Assembly: GCA_900109485.1 (NCBI GenBank)
Contig: FOAY01000003.1
Span: forward strand, 176,399-240,398
DNA: 64,000 nucleotides
Source of the DNA: Kosakonia sacchari
Lineage (GTDB): Bacteria > Pseudomonadota > Gammaproteobacteria > Enterobacterales > Enterobacteriaceae
Reading direction: 5' to 3'
The notes under the pieces were generated by a model, which was given only the letters and a program-made list of their open reading frames with translations, was not told where the DNA came from and searched no databases. Shown piece by piece: positions 1 through 12,026 of this stretch (position 1 is the stretch's first letter; every line of letters starts with the position of its first letter). Both the position numbers and the translations under genes were made by a program.

Positions 1-2512
<2,512 letters not shown>

Positions 2513-2580
2513 GATAATTCCTCCAGACTGACGCCCGCATTGCCGGCATCATCCACAATCACCGGCTTTACGCCGATACC

Positions 2581-2635
2581 TTGTTTCCTCTGGGGTTTGC
2601 CTGATTGAACAGTAACAAGCCTGGACGGAATCTAA
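2581..2635 (-). promoter_or_regulatory. Second candidate RAT antiterminator site between bglG and bglF
   Basis: Read on the minus strand, the sequence has CTTGTTACTG, a short spacer and CAGGCAAACC. This is close to the BglG-family ribonucleic antiterminator consensus and to the leader copy at 3614-3640. E. coli bgl also carries a second RAT between bglG and bglF. Unlike the leader, no strong terminator with a U-tract overlaps this copy; only a weak GCCGGT/GCCGGC pairing follows. The control role is therefore less certain. Confidence 0.6.
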
Positions 2636-2693
2636 ACACTATCCTTCGGGCTGCCGCTTTGTTGGTTGCGGCTACGCGAATGATTTATATAAA

Positions 2694-3536
2694 CTAATTG
2701 GGTTCTTCCCGCTGCACGACGTTTTCGATATGCACGGTCAGATAGAGCTTTTCCGAGTTGCTCATGGTGTGGTGATAATTTTTGCCGACAAACTCATTGA
2801 TGGCATCGACGCATTTCAGGGTGGTCTGATAGCGGCGCTGTACCATGGCAAATAACTCTTCGTCGTCATTATTTAACACCACCCCATCAATCACCCGCTG
2901 GGCGAAAAATTTTAAATGGGTAATGAAACGTTGGTAATTCAGGCTGTGCTCGTCGAGCGGCAGGCTAAAAAAGTATTTAACGATATTCTGTAATTGATAA
3001 ATAAGCCGCGTGATTTGCGTGGTTTTTCCCATACTGTCGTTCAGCCCGGCATTCACTATATGTAGCGCAATACTGCAGGCTTCGCTGTCAGGTAATAATT
3101 GCCCGGTACGTGCCATCACCATACCAATCGCCTGGCGACCAAGGGCATATTCAGCGGTATAAAAATGGCGCACTTCCCACTCCAGCGGATTCGGCAATGG
3201 CTCATGTTTTTCATTGCGTTGCAGCGCGAAATGGAGATGGTCGGCTAGCGTGACGTACAGGCCTTCGCTTAATTTGTGTGATAACTGGCTGCGGGCCAGC
3301 GTGACAATGTCGGCGGTCAGTTGCACTATTTCGACAGGCACTTCGCTAATCAGATCTTTAAACCGGGCCGAGACCTGCGAATCCTGCAAATGGAATATTT
3401 TTTCGATGGCTTGCTCGTTAACGATGGCGCCGTTCTGCGTATTAAAACCCAGCCCTCGCCCGGTCAGAATAACCTCAAAGCCATGATCGTCGATGGCGCT
3501 GACCACGTTATTATTTAAGATTTGTTTGACCAGCAT
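2694..3536 (-). CDS. bglG: BglG/LicT-family transcriptional antiterminator
   Basis: A 280-residue RNA-binding antiterminator. The N-terminal CAT domain is MLVKQILNNNVVSAIDDHG with an LTGRGLGF stretch, followed by two PTS regulation domains. PRD-type His residues are visible in ADHLHFALQR, FITHLKFFAQR and LYLTVHIEN. In this family, phosphorylation of the PRDs by the cognate permease and HPr controls dimerisation and RNA binding. The start at 3536 was chosen because AGGAG lies just upstream and the CAT domain begins there; an in-frame ATG 45 bp earlier falls in the terminator region. It is the first gene of the operon, and its leader holds a matching RAT and terminator. Confidence 0.95.
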   Translation of the reverse strand: MLVKQILNNNVVSAIDDHGFEVILTGRGLGFNTQNGAIVNEQAIEKIFHLQDSQVSARFKDLISEVPVEIVQLTADIVTLARSQLSHKLSEGLYVTLADHLHFALQRNEKHEPLPNPLEWEVRHFYTAEYALGRQAIGMVMARTGQLLPDSEACSIALHIVNAGLNDSMGKTTQITRLIYQLQNIVKYFFSLPLDEHSLNYQRFITHLKFFAQRVIDGVVLNNDDEELFAMVQRRYQTTLKCVDAINEFVGKNYHHTMSNSEKLYLTVHIENVVQREEPN

Positions 3537-3551
3537 CGCTAACTCCTGCAA

Positions 3552-3624
3552 ACAAAAACGGGCAAAACGTAAATACAGCAACGGACATCATCTGTCCTTG
3601 TTCTCTGCATTTAGGTTTTGCCCG
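3552..3624 (-). terminator. Leader intrinsic terminator (attenuator) of the bgl operon
   Basis: On the minus strand CGGGCAAAAC (3615-3624) pairs perfectly with GTTTTGCCCG (3559-3568) and is followed by TTTTTG. A nested stem GGACA/TGTCC fills part of the loop. The 5' arm overlaps the RAT, so BglG binding should prevent this terminator from forming. Confidence 0.82.
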
Positions 3625-3640
3625 ATATTCGGTAACAAGC
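3614..3640 (-). promoter_or_regulatory. RAT site in the bgl operon leader
   Basis: On the minus strand the leader reads GCTTGTTACCG, spacer, CGGGCAAAACC. This matches the BglG/LicT RAT pattern (TTGTTACTG...GCAGGCAAAACC). Its 3' half is also the 5' arm of the terminator at 3552-3624, so the two structures exclude each other. That is the classic attenuation arrangement of bgl-type operons. Confidence 0.85.
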
Positions 3641-3834
3641 GTAATGCAGCTAAAAACTAGCATTGCCCTGCTAAATGATCAACGCGCTATATAGAGTACT
3701 TATGAATGGATCTGCTAATTTGTGATCCGCCCGGCGAAAAATATCCTGTATTGCAGAGGCGGGAAATGGGTTTCCGCGGCCGCTTCCAGAATGGCAAAAA
3801 GGGTTACCCAGCGGGCGCTAAAAATGCCACAATA

Positions 3835-3850
3835 GTGGCTGTTTATACAG
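3835..3850 (+). promoter_or_regulatory. LexA (SOS) box of dinG
   Basis: GTGGCTGTTTATACAG lies 17 bp upstream of the dinG ATG. The right half-site and centre (CTGTTTATACAG) are the same as the known atypical SOS box of E. coli dinG, and the left half is degenerate there as well. Placement next to the start fits LexA repression of dinG-ybiB. Confidence 0.8.
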
Positions 3851-3866
3851 TATTTCAGGTCTCTTC

Positions 3867-6020
3867 ATGGCTCTTACCGCCGCGCTAAAAGCGCAGATCG
3901 CCGCCTGGTATAAGGCGTTGCAACAACAGATCCCGGACTTTATTCCCCGTGCGCCGCAGCGGCAGATGATTGCTGATGTCGCAAAAACGCTGGCGGGTGA
4001 AGAGGGCCGGCATCTGGCGATCGAAGCGCCGACCGGCGTCGGGAAAACGCTCTCTTATTTAATTCCGGGCATTGCTATTGCGCGCGAAGAGCAAAAAACG
4101 CTGGTGGTCAGTACCGCCAACGTGGCGTTGCAGGATCAGATCTACAGTAAAGACCTGCCGCTGCTGCGCAAAATTATTCCCGATTTACGTTTTACCGCAG
4201 CGTTTGGCCGTGGGCGCTATGTCTGCCCGCGCAATCTGGCCGCGCTGGCCAGCAGCGAACCGGACCAGCAGGATCTGCTGGCGTTCCTTGATGATGAGCT
4301 GACGCCGGGCAGCAAAGAGGAACAGAAGCAGTGCGCGACGCTGAAAGCCGATCTCGACAGCTATAAATGGGACGGTCTGCGCGATCACACCGATAAAGCC
4401 ATCAGCGATGATTTATGGCGTCGCCTCAGTACCGATAAAGCCAGCTGTCTGAACCGCAACTGCCACTACTACCGGGAATGCCCGTTCTTCGTTGCGCGGC
4501 GTGAAATTCAGGAAGCGGAAGTGGTGGTGGCGAACCATGCGCTGGTGATGGCGGCGCTGGAGAGCGAAGCCGTCTTACCGGAGCCAAAAAACCTGCTGCT
4601 GGTACTGGATGAAGGCCATCATCTGCCGGATGTGGCGCGCGATGCGCTGGAGATGAGCGCCGAAATAACGGCGTCCTGGTATCAGCTACAGCTCGACTTA
4701 TTTACCCGGCTGGTGGCGACATGCCTGGAGCAGTTCCGGCCGAAAACCCTGCCGCCGCTGGCGACGCCGGAGCGGCTCAACGCCCACTGCGAAGAGCTGT
4801 TCGGGCTGATTTCATCATTGAATAACATGCTCAACCTCTATCTTCCTGCCGGCCAGGAAGCTGAATACCGCTTTGCTATGGGCGAGCTGCCGGATGAGGT
4901 GATGGCGATTTGTCAGCGGCTGGCGAAGCTAACGGAAATGCTGCGCGGGCTGGCGGAGCTGTTCCTCAACGATTTAAGCGAAAAGACCGGTAGCCACGAC
5001 ATTGTGCGTTTGCACCGGGTTATCCTGCAAATGAACCGTGCGTTGGGCATGTTTGAAAGCCAGAGCAAACTCTGGCGGCTGGCCTCGATGGTGCAGGCTT
5101 CCGGCGCGCCGGTATCGAAATGGGCGACGCGCGAAGTGCGTGAAGGGCAGTTGCATCTGCTGTTCCACTGCGTGGGCATTCGCGTCAGCGATCAGCTGGA
5201 GAAGCTGCTGTGGCGCAGCGTGCCGCATATTGTTATCACTTCCGCCACGCTGAGGTCGCTGAACAGTTTTAATCGCCTGCAAGAGATGAGCGGCCTGAAA
5301 GAGAAAGCGGGCGACCGCTTTGTCTCGCTCGATTCGCCTTTCAATCACGTCGAGCAGGGGAAGATTGTTATCCCGCAAATGCGCTACGAACCGCTGATTG
5401 AAAATGAAGAGCAGCATATCGCCGAAATGGCGACCTGGTTTCGTGAGCAGGTGGAAAGTAAAGCCCATCCCGGCATGCTGGTGCTGTTCGCCAGCCAGCG
5501 CGCAATGCAGCTGTTTTTAAGTTACGTGGCGGATCTACGCCTGCTGCTATTGGTGCAGGGCGATCAGCCGCGCTACCGGCTGGTGGAGCTGCACCGTAAG
5601 CGGATCGACGCGGGCGAGCGCAGCGTGCTGGTAGGCCTGCAATCCTTCGCCGAAGGGCTTGATCTAAAAGGCGATTATCTGACGCAGGTGCATATTCATA
5701 AAATCGCTTTTCCGCCGATTGATAGCCCGGTGGTGATCACCGAAGGCGAATGGCTGAAGAGCCTCAACCGTTATCCGTTTGAAGTACAGAGTTTGCCCAG
5801 CGCCTCGTTTAATCTTATCCAGCAGGTCGGCAGGCTTATCCGCAGCCACGGCTGTCGCGGTGAAGTGGTGATTTACGATAAGCGCCTGCTGACCAAAAGC
5901 TACGGAAAACGTCTGCTTGATGCGCTGCCAGTGTTTCCTATTTCCCAACCGGCAATGCCGGACGTTATAGTGAAGAAACCAGTGAAAAAACCAGAACAAA
6001 AGCGCCGCAGGCGCCGTTAA
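3867..6020 (+). CDS. dinG: ATP-dependent DNA helicase DinG
   Basis: A 717-residue superfamily 2, XPD-like 5'-3' helicase that unwinds R-loops, D-loops and forked DNA after damage. Walker A is APTGVGKT at 54-61 and the DEAH-type box is DEGH at 248-251. The four iron-sulfur ligands are all present: Cys120 in GRYVC, then Cys194, Cys199 and Cys205. The C-terminal helicase half carries GLQSFAEGLDLKG and QQVGRLIRSHG. The C-terminus ends in a short Lys/Arg-rich tail. Length and Cys numbering match the E. coli protein. It is headed by a LexA box and followed 25 bp later by ybiB, so an SOS-induced dinG-ybiB unit is likely. Confidence 0.97.
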   Translation: MALTAALKAQIAAWYKALQQQIPDFIPRAPQRQMIADVAKTLAGEEGRHLAIEAPTGVGKTLSYLIPGIAIAREEQKTLVVSTANVALQDQIYSKDLPLLRKIIPDLRFTAAFGRGRYVCPRNLAALASSEPDQQDLLAFLDDELTPGSKEEQKQCATLKADLDSYKWDGLRDHTDKAISDDLWRRLSTDKASCLNRNCHYYRECPFFVARREIQEAEVVVANHALVMAALESEAVLPEPKNLLLVLDEGHHLPDVARDALEMSAEITASWYQLQLDLFTRLVATCLEQFRPKTLPPLATPERLNAHCEELFGLISSLNNMLNLYLPAGQEAEYRFAMGELPDEVMAICQRLAKLTEMLRGLAELFLNDLSEKTGSHDIVRLHRVILQMNRALGMFESQSKLWRLASMVQASGAPVSKWATREVREGQLHLLFHCVGIRVSDQLEKLLWRSVPHIVITSATLRSLNSFNRLQEMSGLKEKAGDRFVSLDSPFNHVEQGKIVIPQMRYEPLIENEEQHIAEMATWFREQVESKAHPGMLVLFASQRAMQLFLSYVADLRLLLLVQGDQPRYRLVELHRKRIDAGERSVLVGLQSFAEGLDLKGDYLTQVHIHKIAFPPIDSPVVITEGEWLKSLNRYPFEVQSLPSASFNLIQQVGRLIRSHGCRGEVVIYDKRLLTKSYGKRLLDALPVFPISQPAMPDVIVKKPVKKPEQKRRRRR

Positions 6021-6045
6021 TGATGTGAGCATGTGAGGAACTGTC

Positions 6046-7011
6046 ATGGATTACCGTAAAGTTATCAAAGAGATTGGTCGCGGAAAGAACCACGCCCGGG
6101 ATCTGGATATTGACACCGCGCGTGGTCTCTATGCGCAGATGCTGAACGGCGACGTGCCGGATCTGGAGATGGGCGGCATTCTGATTGCGCTGCGCATTAA
6201 AGGTGAAGGCGAGGCGGAAATGCGCGGCTTCTACGAGGCGATGCAGCAGCACACGCTGGCGCTGACGCCGCCGGTGGCCAAACCGATGCCGATTGTTATT
6301 CCCAGCTATAACGGCGCGCGCAAACAGCCCAATCTCACGCCATTGTTGGCTATTCTGCTGAATAAGCTCGGTTTCCCGGTGCTGGTGCACGGTGTCAGCG
6401 CCGATCCCACACGCGTGATCAGCGAAAGTATTTTCACCCTGTTGGGCATTGAGCCGACGCTGCACGCCGGGCAGGCGCAGGCGAAGCTGGAAGGTCATCA
6501 TCCGGTCTTTATGCCGGTGCATGCGCTCTGTCCGCCGCTGGAAAAACAACTGGCGATGCGCTGGCGCATGGGCGTGCGCAACAGCGCGCACACGCTGGCG
6601 AAGCTGGTCACCCCGTTTAAAGCCGACGCGGCGCTGCGTTTATCCAGCGTTTCTCATCCCGAATACCTTACGCGGGTGGGGAAATTTTTCGCCGACATCG
6701 GTGGCCGTGCGCTGCTGATGGCGGGGACGGAAGGGGAAGTATATGCGAACCCGCAGCGCTGCCCGCAGATCAACCTGATTGACGCGGCAGGCGAGCGGAT
6801 CCTTTTTGCGCGCAACGATGCTGCTGAGCAGGTCGCGCTGGAGGGCGTGGCAAAGGATGCAGAAAGCACGGCTCGCTGGATCGAACACTGTCTTGCCGGG
6901 CGCGAAGCGATACCGGAGTCATTAAAAATTCAGCTGGCCTGTTGCCTGGTGGCAACCGGAGAAAGTGCGACGCTGGAAGAAGGGCTGGCGCGGGTCGCGC
7001 AAAGTTTTTAA
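6046..7011 (+). CDS. ybiB: TrpD2-family nucleic-acid-binding protein YbiB
   Basis: A 321-residue protein with the glycosyltransferase family 3 (anthranilate phosphoribosyltransferase-like) fold: a helical N-terminal domain (MDYRKVIKEIGRG...) then a Rossmann-like domain with PIVIPSYNGARKQPN near residue 85. In the TrpD2 subfamily the enzyme activity is lost and the protein binds nucleic acid without sequence preference; E. coli YbiB is reported as LexA-controlled with dinG. Here it lies 25 bp after dinG on the same strand, consistent with the shared SOS box at 3835. The start ATG follows GAGG. Confidence 0.93.
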   Translation: MDYRKVIKEIGRGKNHARDLDIDTARGLYAQMLNGDVPDLEMGGILIALRIKGEGEAEMRGFYEAMQQHTLALTPPVAKPMPIVIPSYNGARKQPNLTPLLAILLNKLGFPVLVHGVSADPTRVISESIFTLLGIEPTLHAGQAQAKLEGHHPVFMPVHALCPPLEKQLAMRWRMGVRNSAHTLAKLVTPFKADAALRLSSVSHPEYLTRVGKFFADIGGRALLMAGTEGEVYANPQRCPQINLIDAAGERILFARNDAAEQVALEGVAKDAESTARWIEHCLAGREAIPESLKIQLACCLVATGESATLEEGLARVAQSF

Positions 7012-7013
7012 GC

Positions 7014-7044
7014 AAAAAAAAGCCCGTCACAATCCAGGACGGGC
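7014..7044 (-). terminator. Intrinsic terminator after ybiJ
   Basis: GCCCGTC (7022-7028) pairs with GACGGGC (7038-7044). Read on the minus strand the stem is followed by an eight-base T run, so it mainly terminates ybiJ. The opposite side has five A's, and it may also stop transcripts from ybiB. Confidence 0.8.
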
Positions 7045-7127
7045 AAAAACAGGGTAACAACAGGGTCAATGAGGGTGGAGCATCCCGGCAGAGGGTTAAT
7101 TTGCCGGGGGGTACAACTTCAGTTGGG

Positions 7128-7388
7128 TTATTTGTAGATAACCGCGGTGCCGCTCAGTTTGTTATTACCGGCAGCAGAGATGATGCTATAGCCGCTGGCG
7201 CCAGCAGCCTGCGCTTTAGCAGCCAGTTTGGCTTCCAGACCGTCCAGCGTGGTTGCGCCGTGAGCAGAAACAACACCGATTTTGTCCAGGCTTTCGGCCT
7301 GTGCGGCAGTCACGGACTGGGCAGCAAAGGCACCGAAAGAGAGGGTAGAAAGCGCGATAGCAGCAACAGCATATTTAATGGTTTTCAT
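7128..7388 (-). CDS. ybiJ: YbiJ, small periplasmic DUF1471 (YhcN/BhsA-family) protein
   Basis: An 86-residue protein with a clear signal peptide (MKTIKYAVAAIALSTLSFGA, cleavage after AFA) and one DUF1471 domain (GVVSAHGATTLDGLEAKL... GYSIISAAGNNKLSGTAVIYK). DUF1471 proteins are small periplasmic or envelope proteins linked to stress and biofilm; the molecular role of YbiJ is not established. The start at 7388 gives the signal peptide directly; a longer in-frame version lacks a plausible leader. Its terminator is at 7014-7044. It is monocistronic. Confidence 0.93.
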   Translation of the reverse strand: MKTIKYAVAAIALSTLSFGAFAAQSVTAAQAESLDKIGVVSAHGATTLDGLEAKLAAKAQAAGASGYSIISAAGNNKLSGTAVIYK

Positions 7389-7635
7389 AGTCAATTTCTC
7401 GCAGGTTATTCTGTGTTGGGGACGTTGTTCCGTCGATGTGATAAGTATCACGGTTTTTCACAAGAGATAAAATCGAAGAGAATTGACGACCTTATTCTAA
7501 AAAATTGAACAAGATCTAGCTGTTTGATTTGAAAGGATTTTACGCAAGAAAAAAGGACGTCTGTCAGCAGGTCAGCGCAGCGGGCAATTTTGCGGCACAT
7601 TTTGCTACTTTCACGGCGGGATTTTGTGGATGTAA

Positions 7636-7651
7636 AGGCAACCGCTTGCGC
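7636..7651. promoter_or_regulatory. Possible PurR-like operator
   Basis: AGGCAACCGCTTGCGC fits the PurR consensus ANGCAANCGNTTNCNT at all defined positions but the last. It lies in the 285-bp gap between ybiJ and ybiI, about 250 bp upstream of ybiJ, with no purine gene nearby. The match may be chance. Apart from this, the gap (7389-7673) shows only AT-rich promoter-like sequence. Confidence 0.25.
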
Positions 7652-7673
7652 TGGTTACAAACGTCAGGAAAGG

Positions 7674-7940
7674 TCAACGTAGCTGGCTATCCTTAGAACC
7701 TCTGAGATTATATCCTGAAAATGTAGAGTTATGTAAATCTTTCTCCTGCTGGCAGGTGACGCATAAGCGCACCCCGGGAATCGCTTTACGACGCGCTTCC
7801 GGAATCGGTTCGCCACACTCTTCGCAGATCAGCAGACTTTCGCCGTGGGGTAAATCACGGCGGGCGCGCGCCACGGCATCGTCAATGGTACTGTCGATCT
7901 GCTGCTGTACTGCACCGTCATTTGCCCAGCCTGAAGCCAT
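7674..7940 (-). CDS. ybiI: YbiI, DksA/TraR-type zinc-finger protein
   Basis: An 88-residue protein with a C4 zinc finger: CEECGEPIP and CVTC, spaced as in the DksA/TraR C4 family. It ends GSKDSQLR. The N-terminal half is helical and acidic (TIDDAVARARRDLPHGES). Small members may act on RNA polymerase through the secondary channel, but YbiI's function is not known. The start at 7940 (MASGWANDG) matches the E. coli protein's length and is preceded by GGAGG; an in-frame ATG directly before it is also possible. Confidence 0.93.
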   Translation of the reverse strand: MASGWANDGAVQQQIDSTIDDAVARARRDLPHGESLLICEECGEPIPEARRKAIPGVRLCVTCQQEKDLHNSTFSGYNLRGSKDSQLR

Positions 7941-8035
7941 CATTGCCTCCTTAGTTGCCCTGGCGTAATTATAGCAAATGCCCGGTGGCAACGGGTTGCC
8001 AGCGGGATATCCCAGGCCTGGACAGGTAAACGGGG

Positions 8036-8650
8036 TTAGCGGTTATCCGGGCGGATCAAATCAAAGCGTTGCGCTTCACTGATCCCGTAATAGGCAGACG
8101 GGCCGCCGGCGCGCAGCACAGGTTGTGCTTTCGCGGTCTGATAAATGCCGTTTTCCAGCAGCGATTCATCAATGTGTACCGCGACCACTTCGCCCAGCAC
8201 CAGCCAGCTATCGATGGCGCTGCCATCGGCGGCGGTCAGTTGAATACACTGGGAGAGACGGCACTCGAAATTGACCGGGCTTTCCGCCACGCGCGGCGCG
8301 CTGACGATACGACCGGCAACGGGCGTCAGGCCTGCACGGGTAAACTCATCTTCGCCGTGGGGCAGCGACGCGGAGGTTTCATTCATCCGCACCGCTAAAT
8401 CGCGGGTCGTCAGGTTCCAGACAAACTCTTTGGTTTCAGTGATATTGCGTACGCTATCTTTCCAGCCGCTGCTGGCGAAACCGATAATCGGCGGGCGATA
8501 ATTGAAACAGTTAAAGAAACTGTACGGCGCAAGATTTCGCTGGCCTTTGCCATCCAGCGAGGCAATCCAGCCGATAGGGCGCGGGCCAATAATCGCGTTC
8601 AGCGGATCGTGCGGCAGGCCGTGGCCTTTCGCCGGTTCATAAAAATACAT
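8036..8650 (-). CDS. Flavin-reductase-like (FMN-binding split-barrel) protein
   Basis: A 204-residue soluble protein of the flavin reductase-like (DIM6/NTAB) family. It has the family's N-terminal pattern NAIIGPRPIGWIASLDGKGQ, then NLAPYSFFNCFNYRPPIIGF and a split beta-barrel core to about residue 165. Such proteins bind FMN; many reduce flavin with NAD(P)H for a partner monooxygenase, but no partner is adjacent. It occupies the place where E. coli has ybiX and fiu, which are absent here. It is divergent from rlmF, with 96 bp between the starts. Substrate and role are unknown. Confidence 0.85.
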   Translation of the reverse strand: MYFYEPAKGHGLPHDPLNAIIGPRPIGWIASLDGKGQRNLAPYSFFNCFNYRPPIIGFASSGWKDSVRNITETKEFVWNLTTRDLAVRMNETSASLPHGEDEFTRAGLTPVAGRIVSAPRVAESPVNFECRLSQCIQLTAADGSAIDSWLVLGEVVAVHIDESLLENGIYQTAKAQPVLRAGGPSAYYGISEAQRFDLIRPDNR

Positions 8651-8746
8651 AGCGTTTCCAGGTTGTCAGACAAGTTTCTTCAGCCTCACTTATTTACCCG
8701 GCCAACGTCAACGGGTATCTTACGCCGCTGCTAACAGGAGAAAGCC

Positions 8747-9682
8747 ATGAATGCCCAGAAGCCGGGTTTGCACCCGCGTAATCGTCATCACAGCCGCTAC
8801 GATCTTGACGCATTGTGCGTCGCGAATCCGTCATTGCGTGACTTTATCACCGCAAACCCAAAAGGCGAGGCGACCATTGATTTCGCCGAACCGCAGGCGG
8901 TTAAAGCCTTAAACAAAGCGTTGCTGGCGCACTTCTATGGTGTGCGTGAGTGGGATATCCCCGATGGTTTTCTCACCCCGCCGGTGCCAGGACGCGCCGA
9001 CTATCTCCACCATCTGGCTGATGTACTGGCAGAGAGCAACGAAGGGCAGATCCCTGCGCAGGCCAGCGTGCTGGATGTTGGCACCGGCGCGAACTGCATC
9101 TATCCGCTGATTGGTCACCATGAATATGGCTGGCGTTTTACCGGCAGCGAAATTAACGATGCGGCACTGACCAGCGCGCAGGCGATTATCAGCGCTAATC
9201 CGGGACTGAGCCGCGCGGTTCGTCTGCGTCGGCAAAAAGATCCGTCGGCGATTCTTGCTGGCGTTATTCACAAAAATGAGCAGTACGATGCCACGCTCTG
9301 TAACCCGCCGTTTCACGACTCGGCGCAGAGCGCGCAGGCGGGCAGTGAGCGTAAACGCCGTAATCTGGGGCAGGCTGCCAGCGATGCCGCCAACTTTGGC
9401 GGTCAGCAGCAGGAGTTATGGTGCGAAGGGGGAGAAGTCGCCTTTATTTGCAAGATGATTGCCGAAAGCCAGCAGTTCGCCCGCCAGGTGCTGTGGTTCA
9501 CCTCGCTGGTGTCGCGCGGCGATAACCTGCCCGAATTGTATCGCGCCCTGACGCAGGCTGGTGCGGTGAAGGTAATGAAAAAAGAGATGGCCCAGGGTCA
9601 AAAGCAGAGTCGCTTTATCGCCTGGACTTTCCTCGATGAAACCCAACGTAAACGCTGGGCGCAGAGCTGCTTTAAAGAGTAG
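8747..9682 (+). CDS. rlmF: 23S rRNA (adenine-1618-N6)-methyltransferase RlmF
   Basis: A 311-residue SAM-dependent methyltransferase that methylates A1618 of 23S rRNA. The N-terminus has [17 protein letters not shown], typical of RlmF. The SAM-binding motif I is [16 protein letters not shown] near residue 107, and the catalytic N6-adenine motif is CNPPF near residue 185. An AGGAGAAAG ribosome-binding site precedes the ATG. Its 3' end overlaps the convergent ybiO by 11 bp. Confidence 0.96.
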   Translation: MNAQKPGLHPRNRHHSRYDLDALCVANPSLRDFITANPKGEATIDFAEPQAVKALNKALLAHFYGVREWDIPDGFLTPPVPGRADYLHHLADVLAESNEGQIPAQASVLDVGTGANCIYPLIGHHEYGWRFTGSEINDAALTSAQAIISANPGLSRAVRLRRQKDPSAILAGVIHKNEQYDATLCNPPFHDSAQSAQAGSERKRRNLGQAASDAANFGGQQQELWCEGGEVAFICKMIAESQQFARQVLWFTSLVSRGDNLPELYRALTQAGAVKVMKKEMAQGQKQSRFIAWTFLDETQRKRWAQSCFKE

Positions 9683-11909
9683 GTTCTGCTGGCGGCGGCG
9701 GGCTGGCCGGTGATGCCGGTTGCGGTGAGCTTTGCGGTGCAGGCAGCATTTGATACGTCTGCACCGGTGGGCGAACGCCCGCGCGATCGAAATATTTTTT
9801 CACCATAGTGTCGAGGGCAAACCTGACCGTCCACTGTTTCAGCGGCAGCGTGGTAAAGGTAACGCGCAGCGTAAAGGCGGTATTGGTTAGCCCAACCAGC
9901 CCGGCGAATGACGGCTCGCCAATTACCAGCCCGCGAATATCTTCCTGTTCCATCAGTTCGGCCACCGCATCCTTCAGCGCCTGATTCGCTTTATCGGTCT
10001 CTTCATGGCGATCGACATCATAATTCGCCACCACCGAACCAATACCGCGGACAAAGTTGGCGAAGGTGGTAATCGATGACCAGGGAATAATGTGGTACGC
10101 CCCCGTATCCTGGCGCACGCCGACAGAACGAATCGACATTCGCTCAACGGTGCCGGTTAGCGGCCCGATAGTCACCAGATCGCCGGTGTTCATTCCATTT
10201 TCGAACTGAATAAAAATCCCGGTGATAATATCTTTGACCAGCGTTTGCGAGCCGAACGAGATCGCCAGCCCTAACGCACCGGCACCGGCGAGCAGCGGTG
10301 CGATATTGACGCCAATTTCTGAGAGCACAATCATCACCGTGATGGTGCTGATCACCACCGCCAGCGCGTTGCGGAACAGTGTCAGCAGCGTGCGCGTGCG
10401 CGCGCTTGGCAGCGGGCGGCCATGAATATCGGACGCCAGACGGTTCTCAATCAGGCTCGCCAGTAGCGTCCAGCCCACCGCCGAGAAGAAGAGGATCAGC
10501 GCAATGCGGATCAGAATATCAACGGTTTTCTCCCCCGCGCCATAATTGAGCCAGTGCCAGAAATCAAACAGCCGCCAGGCATTCAGCAGCAGCATGATGG
10601 TGGCGCATACCACCAGAATGCGCGCCGTTTTCAGCGCCGCCGACAGCCAGCCGTTCAGCCGCTTTTGCAGTTCCGGGTAGTTGCGCTGCACCTGCGGCGA
10701 GAGGGTGATGGTTTTATTCAGCCAGCGCGACAGCACGCCGGAGAGGAAGGCCGCAATACTCAGAATGGCAAGGCTGTTAACCGACGCGCTCATCATAAAT
10801 TTCAGACTATTGCCCGGGTCAAACAGCGAGAAAAAGAACAGTACAACAAAGTAGGCGCTGGCGAGCCAGTGCCAGATCAGCGCAAAAGCGCGGATAAACA
10901 AGCTAAAGAAGGCCAGTGAATGATCGGCAAGCACAATCAGGTTGTGCTGGATCTCGCGCTTATTGTGGAAGATAAGATAGAGCGCCCAGACGGTAATACA
11001 CAGCATTATCACCACGTTGGCGAGTGCGCCGACCTGCACATTTACCTGATTGGAGATAATCGGCACCGCCACCAGCAAGCCATAACCAATCAGGCTGCTC
11101 AATGCGCTCAGGCGCAGATGCCAGTAGCGAGCGGTGCCGTCGGCAATACGAAACGGACGAAGTTCCGGAATACGCGGGCAGAAAATCAGCCGCAGAATGG
11201 CTTTGAAAAACTCAATCAGCGCAAACGCATTGAGGAACAGGCTCTGCTGGAAAGCGATGGTGCTGTTGTCCGCATTCAGCCTGGCGCTGAGCAACTGGCC
11301 GATAAACAGCGTCAGCACCAGTAACAGCAGGTCGATAATAAAGGCACCAATGATCATGGCGGGCAACTGCAACCAGTTCCGCCGTTCGCGGTTTTTGCGC
11401 CTTCCCCAGTTGCCCATCCGGCGGTAGAGCGGCATCACGCACTGACGTACCAGTATCCAGAAAGCAAAAACCAGTACCGCGAGTAATAAAAAGTGGCTGG
11501 CGGCATTTGTGAAGGTTTGCGGGTTGAAGGCCTTATGCGGCGAGCCGGTGATATTGCGGTAGAGCTGGGCAAAGCGGGAGGCCAGCGCTTCACCATAGTA
11601 GCCGCTGACTTCAGTGACATTCTCCAGTACCGTTTTCTGCTCTTTGACTTCCGGCGGCGTGATCTCCGGAACCGGCTCCTGCGGCGGTGTGGTGGAGACT
11701 TTCCGCAACTGATCAATCAGCTCTTTGCGTGAATCATCGTTTTCCAGCACGTCTGCCAGCGCCGCATAGGCTGCTTTTTTTTGTTCGACGCTGGGTTCAC
11801 TGCTTTGTGTCGACGAAGCGCTATTGGCTGCGGGTGGTGTGATGCCGGGTATCGTCGCGGCCTGAAGCGGCGCGCACAGCAGAGTGATGAATAGCAATAT
11901 CCACGGCAT
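9672..11909 (-). CDS. ybiO: Moderate-conductance mechanosensitive channel YbiO
   Basis: A 745-residue inner-membrane MscS-superfamily channel. It begins with a signal peptide ([17 protein letters not shown]), then a periplasmic helical region, then many membrane segments (about residues 140-560). The conserved MscS pore helix is [21 protein letters not shown], followed by the beta domain ([17 protein letters not shown]) and a cytoplasmic alpha/beta domain. It ends in a Pro/Ala-rich tail ([17 protein letters not shown]). Family members protect cells against hypo-osmotic shock. It lies alone between rlmF (11-bp convergent overlap) and the glnHPQ terminator. Confidence 0.95.
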   Translation of the reverse strand: MPWILLFITLLCAPLQAATIPGITPPAANSASSTQSSEPSVEQKKAAYAALADVLENDDSRKELIDQLRKVSTTPPQEPVPEITPPEVKEQKTVLENVTEVSGYYGEALASRFAQLYRNITGSPHKAFNPQTFTNAASHFLLLAVLVFAFWILVRQCVMPLYRRMGNWGRRKNRERRNWLQLPAMIIGAFIIDLLLLVLTLFIGQLLSARLNADNSTIAFQQSLFLNAFALIEFFKAILRLIFCPRIPELRPFRIADGTARYWHLRLSALSSLIGYGLLVAVPIISNQVNVQVGALANVVIMLCITVWALYLIFHNKREIQHNLIVLADHSLAFFSLFIRAFALIWHWLASAYFVVLFFFSLFDPGNSLKFMMSASVNSLAILSIAAFLSGVLSRWLNKTITLSPQVQRNYPELQKRLNGWLSAALKTARILVVCATIMLLLNAWRLFDFWHWLNYGAGEKTVDILIRIALILFFSAVGWTLLASLIENRLASDIHGRPLPSARTRTLLTLFRNALAVVISTITVMIVLSEIGVNIAPLLAGAGALGLAISFGSQTLVKDIITGIFIQFENGMNTGDLVTIGPLTGTVERMSIRSVGVRQDTGAYHIIPWSSITTFANFVRGIGSVVANYDVDRHEETDKANQALKDAVAELMEQEDIRGLVIGEPSFAGLVGLTNTAFTLRVTFTTLPLKQWTVRFALDTMVKKYFDRAGVRPPVQTYQMLPAPQSSPQPASPASPPPPAEPTL

Positions 11910-11989
11910 AGGCTCCTCCGGTGAGAAAGTCCAGCAAAATGATAAGTATAGATGCCAGGCGGAGCAGGGCAGGAAATGAGAACAATCCG

Positions 11990-12018
11990 GGGGAAACGCC
12001 CCTCCAGGCGGAGGGGCG
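11990..12018 (-). terminator. Terminator of glnHPQ
   Basis: CCCCTCC (11999-12005) pairs with GGAGGGG (12010-12016). On the minus strand the stem is followed by CGTTTCCC. It lies 11 bp past the glnQ stop codon. Confidence 0.7.
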
Positions 12019-12026
12019 GAAGAACA

